Source: an uncultured Clostridia bacterium (GTDB lineage: Bacteria > Bacillota > Clostridia > Lachnospirales > Bianqueaceae). Taken from it: a stretch of DNA of 44,171 bases. Each line of letters opens with the position of its first letter. Position 1 is the first letter of the stretch. Under the pieces are notes generated by a model. That model was not told where the DNA came from. It was given only the letters and a program-made list of their open reading frames with translations, and searched no databases. Shown piece after piece: positions 1 to 6,969 of this stretch. Location: NCBI GenBank assembly GCA_944376225.1, contig CALWBZ010000131.1, positions 1 through 44,171 of the forward strand, given 5' to 3'. The position numbers were made by a program, and so were the translations under genes.

Positions 1-1
1 C

Positions 2-469
2 AGTATCAGTTCCCATTGCGGATGCCTCGCGCCCCAAGGCGTGACCCGCCGGTTCTGGGAGCCGCCCCTGCGGGGCGGGTGTGCCGGCCATGGCGAGACC
101 TGCGTGCATCCCCAGGATATCCTTTGGTGGTCCCACGGCGGAAAACTCCACGGAGATTCCCCCGCCCGCCTGCGCTTCCTGCACGAGATCCTAAAGGAGC
201 TGCCGCCGGGAGGCTTGGCCTACGCCGGACGCAGAGTCTGCGTGAATCAGGAGAAACAGCCCGGCGGAAAGAGCGTCCGCATCGAATATCTGGGCAAGTC
301 CTGCCCCTCGTTCATGAAATACCAGCTGGAGGAGGGACGGTATCAGGTAGAAGTCATCGATACCTGGAACATGACCATCGAGAATCTGGGCGAGTTCGGT
401 CCGGAATTTACCGTGGATCTGCCCAGCCGGGAGTATATGGCGATACGAATCACCCGTAAAGGGGAATAA
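2..469 (+). CDS. C-terminal part of a DUF5605/DUF4038-type putative glycoside hydrolase
   Basis: The reading frame is open from the window edge to the stop at 469, so the N-terminal part lies upstream. The visible 155 residues contain TRRFWE, GHGETCVHPQDILWWSHGG and LHGDSP, typical of the end of a TIM-barrel catalytic domain in DUF4038/DUF5605 proteins. A beta-rich tail follows (YQVEVIDTWNMTIENLG), matching the DUF5605 C-terminal domain. Family members are predicted to act on plant-type polysaccharides, but the substrate cannot be read from this fragment. A strong stem-loop follows the stop. Assignment rests on motif recall, not on a search. Confidence 0.72.
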   Translation, partial: SISSHCGCLAPQGVTRRFWEPPLRGGCAGHGETCVHPQDILWWSHGGKLHGDSPARLRFLHEILKELPPGGLAYAGRRVCVNQEKQPGGKSVRIEYLGKSCPSFMKYQLEEGRYQVEVIDTWNMTIENLGEFGPEFTVDLPSREYMAIRITRKGE

Positions 470-476
470 GCAAGAA

Positions 477-510
477 AAAGAGAGCGGTTCGCGGGGACCG
501 CTCTCTTTGT
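477..510 (+). terminator. Rho-independent terminator after the glycoside hydrolase
   Basis: AAAGAGAGCGGT (477-488) pairs perfectly with ACCGCTCTCTTT (497-508) around an 8-base loop. The U-tract is short, only the TTTGT at the end of the stem. It separates the glycoside hydrolase from the NUDIX gene. Confidence 0.75.
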
Positions 511-525
511 AAAGGAGGCAGAAGG

Positions 526-1074
526 ATGGCATACGAGGAGAGGGAGTTATGGGACGTCTACGATCGGGAACGAAGGCTGACCGGCAGAACCCATCCCCGG
601 GGCACGCCCCTGGCGCCGGGGGATTATCATCTGGTGGTGCATGTGGCGGTTTTTAATTCCCGGGGGGAGCTGCTGATTCAGCGCCGTCAGCCCTGGAAAC
701 AGGGATTTCCCGATTACTGGGATATATCCGCCGGCGGGTCCGCCCTCGCGGGGGAGGACAGCCGAAGCGCGGCGCATAGGGAGACGCTGGAGGAGATCGG
801 TCTGGATCTGGATTTTTCGGAAGAACAGCCGCGATTCACCTACTATTGGGAGCATGGTTTCGACGATTATTGGTTTCTCAAAAAGGACGTACCGGTAGAT
901 CAGCTGAAGCCGCAGCCCGAAGAAGTGGCCGAGGTTCGCTGGGCGGATGAGGCGGCGGTCCTGGAGCTGGTGAATGAGGGACGGTTCGTGCCCTATTTCT
1001 TCATCCGGGATATTTTCAGGCTCTATCGGGGCAGCGGAGCCATCGACGAGCCGAGGAATTGGGACCATGTATGA
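526..1074 (+). CDS. NUDIX hydrolase (Idi-like family)
   Basis: A 182-residue protein starting at ATG after an AAAGGAGG ribosome site. Residues 71-93 form a complete Nudix box: G71, E77, R85, E86, E89, E90 and G92 are all in place, so Mg2+-dependent pyrophosphohydrolase activity is likely. The N-terminus (ELWDVYDRERRLTGRTHPRG) resembles the isopentenyl-diphosphate isomerase-like Nudix subgroup that often has no proven substrate. The stop overlaps the start of the AraC regulator by 8 bp, so the two are probably co-translated. The substrate is unknown. Confidence 0.88.
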   Translation: MAYEERELWDVYDRERRLTGRTHPRGTPLAPGDYHLVVHVAVFNSRGELLIQRRQPWKQGFPDYWDISAGGSALAGEDSRSAAHRETLEEIGLDLDFSEEQPRFTYYWEHGFDDYWFLKKDVPVDQLKPQPEEVAEVRWADEAAVLELVNEGRFVPYFFIRDIFRLYRGSGAIDEPRNWDHV

Positions 1075-1882
1075 GAAAGAGGAGATCCGCCTTCCCAAGG
1101 ATTTTCCTTTTATGACCTTTGCCACGGACGCCCGGCAGATGGTCATGCACCAGCACGATTGCCTGGAGATTAACAGCATTCTCTCGGGAAGCGGAACCTA
1201 TTGGATCGAGGAGAAGCAGTATGAGATCCTTCCCGGGGATATTTTTATCATCAACAATCGGGAGCGGCATATGGCGGTACACGACGGGAGCCTCTTGATG
1301 CAGGTCCTGATCTTCGATCCGGCCGTCGTCGCCCAGGGATTCTCCGGATGGGGATTCTTGGAACCCTTTTATCGTTTCTCTAATCGCATCCGGGAGGAGG
1401 GACTCAACCGGGACCTGGAACGGATCGCGAAGGAGGCAAAGGAGAAGGAAGAGGGCTGGCAGCTGATGGTATCGGCGCTGCTGCTCGTCTTTCTGGCTCA
1501 ACTGGTGCGGCGTCACGAACAGTATGAAGAGGCGGGAAAAGATGTTCACGGATGCTTTCAGCGGATCCGGCCTGTACTCGACTACATGCGAGAGCATCTT
1601 TCTGAACCCCTTACTCTCGCGGAGCTGGCCAGGGAAGCCGCTTTGCATCCCCATTATCTCTGTGCCTGTTTTAAGGAGGCGATGGGACTGTCCATATGGG
1701 AATATTGGAAACAGCTGCGGATCCATAGGGCCTGCCTCCTGCTTTCCTCTACGGATAAACCCGTTACTCAAATCGCCATAGAATGCGGGTTTAACGGACT
1801 TTCCTATTTTCACCGCGTCTTTCGAGAGGTTCAGGGAGTCTCCCCCAGACAGTATCGGGAAAACCTGAAGATTGTGCAATAA
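1067..1882 (+). CDS. AraC-family transcriptional regulator with cupin sensor domain
   Basis: The frame is open further upstream, but the ATG at 1067 (MYEKEEIRLP) is preferred because earlier starts would lie deep inside the NUDIX gene. The 271-residue product has an N-terminal cupin-like ligand domain (MHQHDCLEIN, then LPGDIFIINNRERHMA, about residues 20-90). A C-terminal double helix-turn-helix occupies about residues 165-265, ending in the AraC signature (IAIECGFNGLSYFHRVFREV, followed by GVSPRQYR). Such proteins usually control sugar catabolism genes in response to a carbohydrate. The flanking glycoside hydrolase and oxidoreductase are candidate targets by inference. Confidence 0.9.
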   Translation: MYEKEEIRLPKDFPFMTFATDARQMVMHQHDCLEINSILSGSGTYWIEEKQYEILPGDIFIINNRERHMAVHDGSLLMQVLIFDPAVVAQGFSGWGFLEPFYRFSNRIREEGLNRDLERIAKEAKEKEEGWQLMVSALLLVFLAQLVRRHEQYEEAGKDVHGCFQRIRPVLDYMREHLSEPLTLAELAREAALHPHYLCACFKEAMGLSIWEYWKQLRIHRACLLLSSTDKPVTQIAIECGFNGLSYFHRVFREVQGVSPRQYRENLKIVQ

Positions 1883-1969
1883 GCCGTGAATTCCGGACAA
1901 GTATTGGCTGTAGATTTGTGGTAAAATGCTTCCATTCCCGTCAAGAAACGGGATTAAGGAGGCAGAACG

Positions 1970-3052
1970 ATGGAACATAGATGGAAACTTGGCGTATTAG
2001 GATTAGGAGAGGGTCGCAGCATCCTTTCGGCGGCGAAGAGCAGCCCACTGTGGGAGGTGGCGCAGATCTGCGATCTCAACGAGGCGCTGTGCAAGGAGCG
2101 CGTGTCGGAATTTGATCTGGAGCGTTATACCCTGTCTTACGAGGAGATGCTTCAGGATCCTTCGGTGGACGTGGTGGGGATCTATACGCCGGATCCGCTG
2201 CATAGCCTGCACATCCGGATGGCCCTGGAGGCGAGAAAACACGTGATCTGCACCAAACCCTTGATGGTGTCCTTGGAGGGGGCGGCGGAGCTCTTGGAGG
2301 TACAGCGGAAGTCGGGCAAGCATGTGATGGTGGGGCAGAGTTCCCGATACTTCGAGGGAACCATGCGGCAGCGCGAGGATTACGAGGCGGGCCGGCACGG
2401 GGAGCTGGTGACGGTAGAGACCCAGTACATCAGCGATTCCAGGTGGTTTCTCGAAAGGGACTGGAGCCGTCAGAAAGGGTTTTCCTGGCTCTATAACTTC
2501 ATGATTCACGCGGTGGATCTGGCGGTCTGGTATCTGCCCCGGGTGGAAGAGGTGTACGCCATGGGCGTGACCAGTTCCAATTCGGAAGAATACGGGATCC
2601 ATTGCCCGGACAGCCTGAAAGCCCTCCTGCGAGATCAGGAAGGGCATACCGCGAGCGTCATGGGAGGCTATGCCATGCCTTCCTTTAAGACGGCGGTAGA
2701 ATCATCCATCTCATGTACTTTAAGGGGAACAAAGGGGATCAGCCGCGGAGGATCGGACTTACGGTATTACCGGAAGTTCCTGCCGGATCTTCCGAACACG
2801 CAGATCCTAGACTTTTCCGATAAAAAGGGTTACTATGACCGGTTCGGCAACGGCAGCCACCACGCGGGAGAATATCAGAACTATATCGATTACTTCGCTA
2901 GGTGCCTGGATCAGGGCGTCACGCCCAAGCCGGATTTAGCGGAGGGTATCCGGACGCTGGCGGTGATGGAAGCCATCGAGCAGTCCATGCGGACCCACGA
3001 GACGGCAAGAGTCCCCCAGATTTTAGAAAAATGGGGACTAAAGAATCTGTGA
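1970..3052 (+). CDS. Gfo/Idh/MocA family NAD(P)-dependent oxidoreductase
   Basis: A 360-residue protein after an AAGGAGG site. The N-terminus LGVLGLGEGRSIL is a modified Rossmann glycine motif. CTKPL (normally EKPL) keeps the conserved catalytic lysine, and MIHAVDLAVW supplies the conserved His/Asp region. Family members oxidise or reduce sugar or inositol derivatives with NAD(P). Because the AraC gene and a glycoside hydrolase lie upstream, a role in carbohydrate or uronate catabolism is plausible, but the substrate is not visible. It appears to have its own extended -10 box (TGGTAAAAT ending at 1927). Confidence 0.87.
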   Translation: MEHRWKLGVLGLGEGRSILSAAKSSPLWEVAQICDLNEALCKERVSEFDLERYTLSYEEMLQDPSVDVVGIYTPDPLHSLHIRMALEARKHVICTKPLMVSLEGAAELLEVQRKSGKHVMVGQSSRYFEGTMRQREDYEAGRHGELVTVETQYISDSRWFLERDWSRQKGFSWLYNFMIHAVDLAVWYLPRVEEVYAMGVTSSNSEEYGIHCPDSLKALLRDQEGHTASVMGGYAMPSFKTAVESSISCTLRGTKGISRGGSDLRYYRKFLPDLPNTQILDFSDKKGYYDRFGNGSHHAGEYQNYIDYFARCLDQGVTPKPDLAEGIRTLAVMEAIEQSMRTHETARVPQILEKWGLKNL

Positions 3053-3053
3053 T

Positions 3054-3098
3054 ATCTCGGGAAATGAGGCGCGTCACCTCATTTCCCGAGATTTTTAT
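3054..3098 (+). terminator. Strong terminator after the Gfo/Idh/MocA gene
   Basis: A 16-bp perfect stem (3054-3069 with 3077-3092) around a 7-base loop is followed by TTTTATTTG. It lies immediately after the stop at 3052. Confidence 0.9.
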
Positions 3099-3111
3099 TT
3101 GTAAATAAATA

Positions 3112-3149
3112 GAAAAAGGCGACAATACCAAGAGTTTGGCATTGTCGCC
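3112..3149 (-). terminator. Terminator of the aldo/keto reductase gene
   Basis: GGCGACAAT (3118-3126) pairs with ATTGTCGCC (3141-3149). Read on the minus strand the stem is followed by a CCTTTTTCTATTT tract. It faces the terminator of the convergent oxidoreductase. Confidence 0.82.
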
Positions 3150-3167
3150 GCGTAAAAAGGAATGTCC

Positions 3168-4283
3168 TTATTTCAGAATTTCATGAATCTCCGCCAGCCT
3201 CGCGGGAATCTCGATGCTCTGGGGGCAGTGCTTCATGCAGGCCTTGCAGTCGCGGCAATGATCGACGCCATGCCCGTCGGCGACAAGCTTGCGGTAACGC
3301 TCTTTGCTGCGCTCCAGAACGTTGAACATCAGATAGTCGTTATAGATCTGGAAGACTCCCGGGATGTCCACGCCGAAGGGGCAGTCCATACAATACCGGC
3401 AGCCCGTGCAGGGCACCAGGGGCTTCGCGTGGATCGCGGCCATCACGTCCTTTACCGCCTGCTGTTCCGCCTCGGACAGGGGCTTGATATCCCGGAAGGT
3501 GGCTAGGTTCTGCTCCATCTGGGTCTGATCGGACATACCGCTTAAGATCACGGCTACGTTATCCAGGGAGGCGACGAAACGAAGGGCCCATTCCACGTCG
3601 GTGGCCTCCGGACATGCGGCCCGGAAAGGCTTGGTGACGTCTTCGGCCAGGTTAGCCAAAGCGCCGCCCCGAACAGGCTCCATAACGATGATGGGAACGC
3701 CGAACTCGGTGGCGATGTCGTACAGCTCGTGGGCATAATCATCCCAATCGAAGTAGTTGATCTGCAGCTGGCAGAAATCCCACTGTCCCTCGCTCAGGAT
3801 CCGGCGCAGGGACTCCGGCGTATCGTGGAAGGAGAATCCCGCGTAACGGATCTTCCCCTGACGTTTCAGTTCCTGCTGATACTCGTTGGCATGCCACTTC
3901 TTGGCCATGTCCCAGCGTTCCGCGTTCATGGCGTGCAGCAGGAGAAAATCGATGTAGCTGACGCCCAGACGGCTGAGCTCCTCCTCGAAGATCCGATGCA
4001 CGTCCTCCTCGCCGTTCGCCATCCAGAGAGGAATCTTATCCGCCAGGGTAAAGGAATCCCTCGGGTAACGATCCACCAGACATTCCTTCAGCACGCCTTC
4101 GCTCTTCTGACCGTGATAGACATAGGCCGTGTCAAAATAGGTAAGGCCCTGGGCGATCGCCGCGTCGATCATCTTTTTTACGGCTTCCGTATCCACCTCG
4201 TCGCCGGCCTTGGGCATACGCATGGCGCCAAAACCAAGACGGGAGACAGTCGTGTCTAAAGAAGCGATGTATTTTTTCTGCAT
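3168..4283 (-). CDS. Aldo/keto reductase with C-terminal ferredoxin-like Fe-S motifs
   Basis: A 371-residue protein. The AKR catalytic tetrad is present: D51 and Y56 (YFDTAYVYHG), K83 and H117. The last 80 residues add two cysteine clusters, C292-x2-C295-x2-C298-x2-C301 followed by P, and C343-x2-C346-x2-C349-x3-C353 followed by P, expected to hold two [4Fe-4S] clusters. This AKR-ferredoxin fusion is common in anaerobic Clostridia. NADPH-linked reduction of an aldehyde or ketone is expected, but the physiological substrate is not known. It is transcribed alone from a near-consensus promoter at 4318-4346 and ends in its own terminator. Confidence 0.92.
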   Translation of the reverse strand: MQKKYIASLDTTVSRLGFGAMRMPKAGDEVDTEAVKKMIDAAIAQGLTYFDTAYVYHGQKSEGVLKECLVDRYPRDSFTLADKIPLWMANGEEDVHRIFEEELSRLGVSYIDFLLLHAMNAERWDMAKKWHANEYQQELKRQGKIRYAGFSFHDTPESLRRILSEGQWDFCQLQINYFDWDDYAHELYDIATEFGVPIIVMEPVRGGALANLAEDVTKPFRAACPEATDVEWALRFVASLDNVAVILSGMSDQTQMEQNLATFRDIKPLSEAEQQAVKDVMAAIHAKPLVPCTGCRYCMDCPFGVDIPGVFQIYNDYLMFNVLERSKERYRKLVADGHGVDHCRDCKACMKHCPQSIEIPARLAEIHEILK

Positions 4284-4317
4284 AATTATGTTTCCCCCTT
4301 TTCATGATGATACTACC

Positions 4318-4346
4318 ATTATAAATCTTTTTAACGGGTTTGTCCA
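4318..4346 (-). promoter_or_regulatory. Promoter of the aldo/keto reductase
   Basis: Read on the minus strand: TGGACA (4341-4346), a 17-bp spacer, and TATAAT (4318-4323). It lies about 35 bp upstream of the start codon. Confidence 0.7.
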
Positions 4347-4399
4347 TGGAGAATCAACGCATCCGGAAGGATTCTTAAGAATTTTTTTGAGGGCGTTTC

Positions 4400-4450
4400 T
4401 TGTTCAAGATCACGATTTATGGTACAATAGGCGCAGCATGGCAGTTTTCT
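4400..4450 (+). promoter_or_regulatory. Promoter and shared downstream element of the two-component operon
   Basis: TTGTTC (4400-4405), 17 bp, TACAAT (4423-4428). From the -10 into the transcribed region the sequence (AGGCGCAGCATGGCAGTT and flanks, to 4450) is almost the same as at the pyrE promoter (40293-40322): 27 of 30 bases match. The same TTCTTGT heptamer overlaps the -35 in both. This suggests a shared regulatory site or a common origin. Confidence 0.62.
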
Positions 4451-4483
4451 CATAGGTTTGACAGTAAGTTGGAGGGATGAAGA

Positions 4484-5155
4484 ATGCAGCGCATTTTGTT
4501 GGTGGAGGATGATTCACAGATCGCGTCCGGACTGTCCGAATATCTTGCGGGAGAGGGTTTTTCGGTGGATCGCGCCGCGGGACAAAGACAGGCCCTCAAG
4601 AAAATGGAACAAGGAGCCTTCGATCTGGTTCTCGTAGACATCTCTCTGGCGGACGGCAACGGGTATGCCGTCTGCGCCGCCGCCAAGGAGCGGGGGGATA
4701 TGGCGGTGATTTTTCTGACGGCCTCCGGCGACGAATACAGCACGGTAGCGGGACTGGATATGGGGGCGGACGACTATATCTGTAAGCCGTTTCGGCCCAG
4801 GGAGCTGCTTTCCAGGATTCGCAGCGTCCTTCGGAGGACGAGGGGCGGCGCACAGGCGTTAGAGTATCGGGGGCTGCGGGTGGATCCGGTTCGCGGCAAG
4901 GTGAACGGACCTCAGGGGGAGATCATCCTTTCCGCCTTGGAATACAGGCTCCTTCTCGTGTTCTTTCAGCATAAAGGGGAAGTGCTTTCCAGAAACCGTC
5001 TGCTGGAAGAGATATGGGACGCGGCGGGAGAATTCGTCAATGATAATACGCTGACCGTTTATATCAAGCGGCTAAGAGAAAAAATCGAAAAAGATCCCCA
5101 GAACCCGGAGTATATCCAAACCATACGGGGCCTGGGTTATAAACTGGGAGAATAA
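4484..5155 (+). CDS. OmpR/PhoB-family response regulator
   Basis: A 223-residue protein after a GGAGG site. The receiver domain has the acidic pair E8/D9/D10, phosphoacceptor D52, T79 and K101 in place. A winged-helix DNA-binding domain follows (about 125-222) with the family ending VYIKRLREKIE and YIQTIRGLGYKL. It is followed after 4 bp by a histidine kinase and, 118 bp further, by an ABC transporter. This is the layout of BceRS-BceAB-like modules that sense and expel antimicrobial peptides or cell-wall stressors. The 11-bp-spaced repeats at 6190-6215 are its likely binding site. Confidence 0.93.
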   Translation: MQRILLVEDDSQIASGLSEYLAGEGFSVDRAAGQRQALKKMEQGAFDLVLVDISLADGNGYAVCAAAKERGDMAVIFLTASGDEYSTVAGLDMGADDYICKPFRPRELLSRIRSVLRRTRGGAQALEYRGLRVDPVRGKVNGPQGEIILSALEYRLLLVFFQHKGEVLSRNRLLEEIWDAAGEFVNDNTLTVYIKRLREKIEKDPQNPEYIQTIRGLGYKLGE

Positions 5156-5159
5156 CGAT

Positions 5160-6167
5160 ATGAATTTCTTACGAAATCCGGAGATCCGCCGGGATCTTCT
5201 GATTAGCCTTGTGCTTTTGGTTTTTGGAAGCCTCTTTGGTCTTCTGGCGGATCCCATGCTGGGACTAGGGTTTTGCGCCGGGGGGATTTTTTGGAGCGCC
5301 TATCATTTTGGCGTCACCTATCTGCGTTATCGCCGTCTGCGGGGGTTGTCCCAGGAGATCGACCGGGTATTGCACGGGGAGACGGAATATTCTTTTCATC
5401 AATATACGGAAGGGGAGCTGGCGATCCTGGAAAACGAGCTGGAGAAGATGCTTCAGCGTCTGCGGGAACAGACGGAGGATCTAAAGAAGGATAAGCTCTT
5501 CTTAGGAGACCTGATCGCGGACATTTCCCATCAGATCCGCACGCCGCTGACCTCCCTGCGCCTATTCGGCTCTCTGATGCAAAAAGAGGATCTGCCTGCG
5601 GAGAGACGCGGGGAGCTTGCCCGGGACATTATGAGGCTCTTGGACAGGATGGACTGGCTGATCGAAGCGCTGCTTAAAATGTCCAAGCTGGATTCGGACA
5701 CGGCGGTGTTTCGGCAAGATAAGGTGATGGTAGAGGACCTTTTGTTTAGAGCCTCGGAACTGGTGGCCATCCCCATGGAGATTCGGGAGCAGCGCCTGGA
5801 GGTGGAGATGACCGGACAGGAGAGTTATATAGGGGACCTGTCCTGGTCCGTGGAAGCGATCGGCAATATCCTGAAAAACTGTATGGAACACATGGAGAAC
5901 GGAGGAAGGATATGGATTCGCGCGCGGGAAACCGCGCTTTTTACGGAGATTCGGATCCAAGATGAGGGGCCGGGGCTGGATCAGGAGGATCTTTCTCACC
6001 TGTTCGAGCGTTTTTACCGGGGGAAGCATTCCGACTCCCAGAGCATCGGGATCGGCCTGGCTCTCTGCCGCGTGATTATCAAGAAGCAAAACGGAACGAT
6101 CAAGGCGGAGAACGCGCCGGAGGGCGGCGCCTTGTTTACCGTCCGTTTCTATAAAGGGATCGTTTGA
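5160..6167 (+). CDS. Sensor histidine kinase with two membrane segments and very short loop
   Basis: A 335-residue protein starting 4 bp after the regulator. Two hydrophobic segments (about 13-30 and 33-52) are separated by only a few residues, so there is almost no extracytoplasmic sensor. The H-box HQIRTPLTSL places the phosphorylated histidine at H124, followed by the N-box (NILKNCMEH), G1 (DEGPGLD) and G2 (SIGIGLALC). Kinases of this build (intramembrane-sensing, BceS-like) usually receive their signal through a partner ABC permease, which here is the 857-residue protein downstream. The kinase-transporter coupling is an inference. Confidence 0.92.
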   Translation: MNFLRNPEIRRDLLISLVLLVFGSLFGLLADPMLGLGFCAGGIFWSAYHFGVTYLRYRRLRGLSQEIDRVLHGETEYSFHQYTEGELAILENELEKMLQRLREQTEDLKKDKLFLGDLIADISHQIRTPLTSLRLFGSLMQKEDLPAERRGELARDIMRLLDRMDWLIEALLKMSKLDSDTAVFRQDKVMVEDLLFRASELVAIPMEIREQRLEVEMTGQESYIGDLSWSVEAIGNILKNCMEHMENGGRIWIRARETALFTEIRIQDEGPGLDQEDLSHLFERFYRGKHSDSQSIGIGLALCRVIIKKQNGTIKAENAPEGGALFTVRFYKGIV

Positions 6168-6189
6168 TTTTTATAAAGATGACGTTTTT

Positions 6190-6232
6190 GTCATTATAAA
6201 GTCACGCTTCTGTCACCCGCCCCTGCTATACT
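6190..6232 (+). promoter_or_regulatory. Triple 11-bp direct repeat plus extended -10 promoter before the ABC operon
   Basis: GTCA occurs at 6190-6193, 6201-6204 and 6212-6215, exactly 11 bp apart, each preceded by an A/T-rich tract. The extended -10 TGCTATACT (6224-6232) follows, and no -35 hexamer is recognisable. OmpR/PhoB-family regulators bind tandem 11-bp repeats that take the place of the -35, so this reads as an activated promoter controlled by the regulator encoded at 4484. Confidence 0.68.
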
Positions 6233-6285
6233 ATAGATAACGGCGGCAGGAACTGCCGGCCAGGAAAGGGAAGGGAGAGAAAGAT

Positions 6286-6969
6286 ATGGAAATCTTACGA
6301 GTAGAGAACCTGGTGAAAACATACGGTAAGGGCGAGAACGAGGTGCGTGCCTTAGCGGGAGTCAGCTTTTCGGTGGAGAAGGGCGAATTCGTGGCCATCA
6401 TCGGGCCTTCCGGATCGGGAAAATCCACATTGCTGCACATTCTGGGCGGAGTGGATCAGCCCACCTCCGGCAAGGTGTTTATGAACGGACAGGACGTGTA
6501 CGCCCAGAACGAGGAGCAGCTGGCTATTTTCAGAAGAAGACAGGTGGGATTGATCTATCAGTTTTACAACTTGATTCCCGTTCTCGACGTAACGGAGAAC
6601 ATGACACTGCCGGTTTTGATGGACGGCCGCAAGGTCAATACGAAGCGGCTTAAGGAGCTGATACAGATTTTGGGACTTTCGGGAAGGGAAAAGCATTTGC
6701 CCAATCAGCTCTCCGGCGGCCAGCAGCAGCGCGTGTCCATTGGCCGCGCCCTGATGAACGCGCCGGCCGTAGTATTGGCGGACGAACCCACGGGAAACCT
6801 GGATTCTAAAAACAGTCAGGAGATCGTGGAACTCCTGAAGATGTCCAATCAGAAATACCAGCAGACCTTGATCATGATTACCCATGATGAGAATATCGCC
6901 TTGCAGGCGGATCGCGTCCTGGCCATCGAGGACGGCCAGATCATCCGAGATGAGGTGATCCGCAGATGA
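6286..6969 (+). CDS. ABC transporter ATP-binding protein (MacB/LolD/BceA-like)
   Basis: A 227-residue ATPase. The Walker A motif is GPSGSGKST (40-48), the Q-loop lies in YQFYNLIP, the signature is LSGGQQQR (about 142-149) and Walker B is VVLADEPT, followed by the D-loop GNLDS. The size and motif wording are those of the MacB/LolD/BceA group that energises FtsX-type permeases rather than importers. Its end overlaps the permease start by 4 bp (ATGA), indicating translational coupling. Confidence 0.94.
   Translation: MEILRVENLVKTYGKGENEVRALAGVSFSVEKGEFVAIIGPSGSGKSTLLHILGGVDQPTSGKVFMNGQDVYAQNEEQLAIFRRRQVGLIYQFYNLIPVLDVTENMTLPVLMDGRKVNTKRLKELIQILGLSGREKHLPNQLSGGQQQRVSIGRALMNAPAVVLADEPTGNLDSKNSQEIVELLKMSNQKYQQTLIMITHDENIALQADRVLAIEDGQIIRDEVIRR

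Noticed and set aside
1937..1952. Small hairpin CCCGT/ACGGG before the Gfo/Idh/MocA gene as a riboswitch
   Set aside because: A 5-bp stem with a 6-base loop is too small and isolated to support a riboswitch call.
1016..1978. 320-codon minus-strand frame opposite the AraC gene
   Set aside because: Antisense to a gene with clear AraC motifs, with no ribosome site and no recognisable domain.
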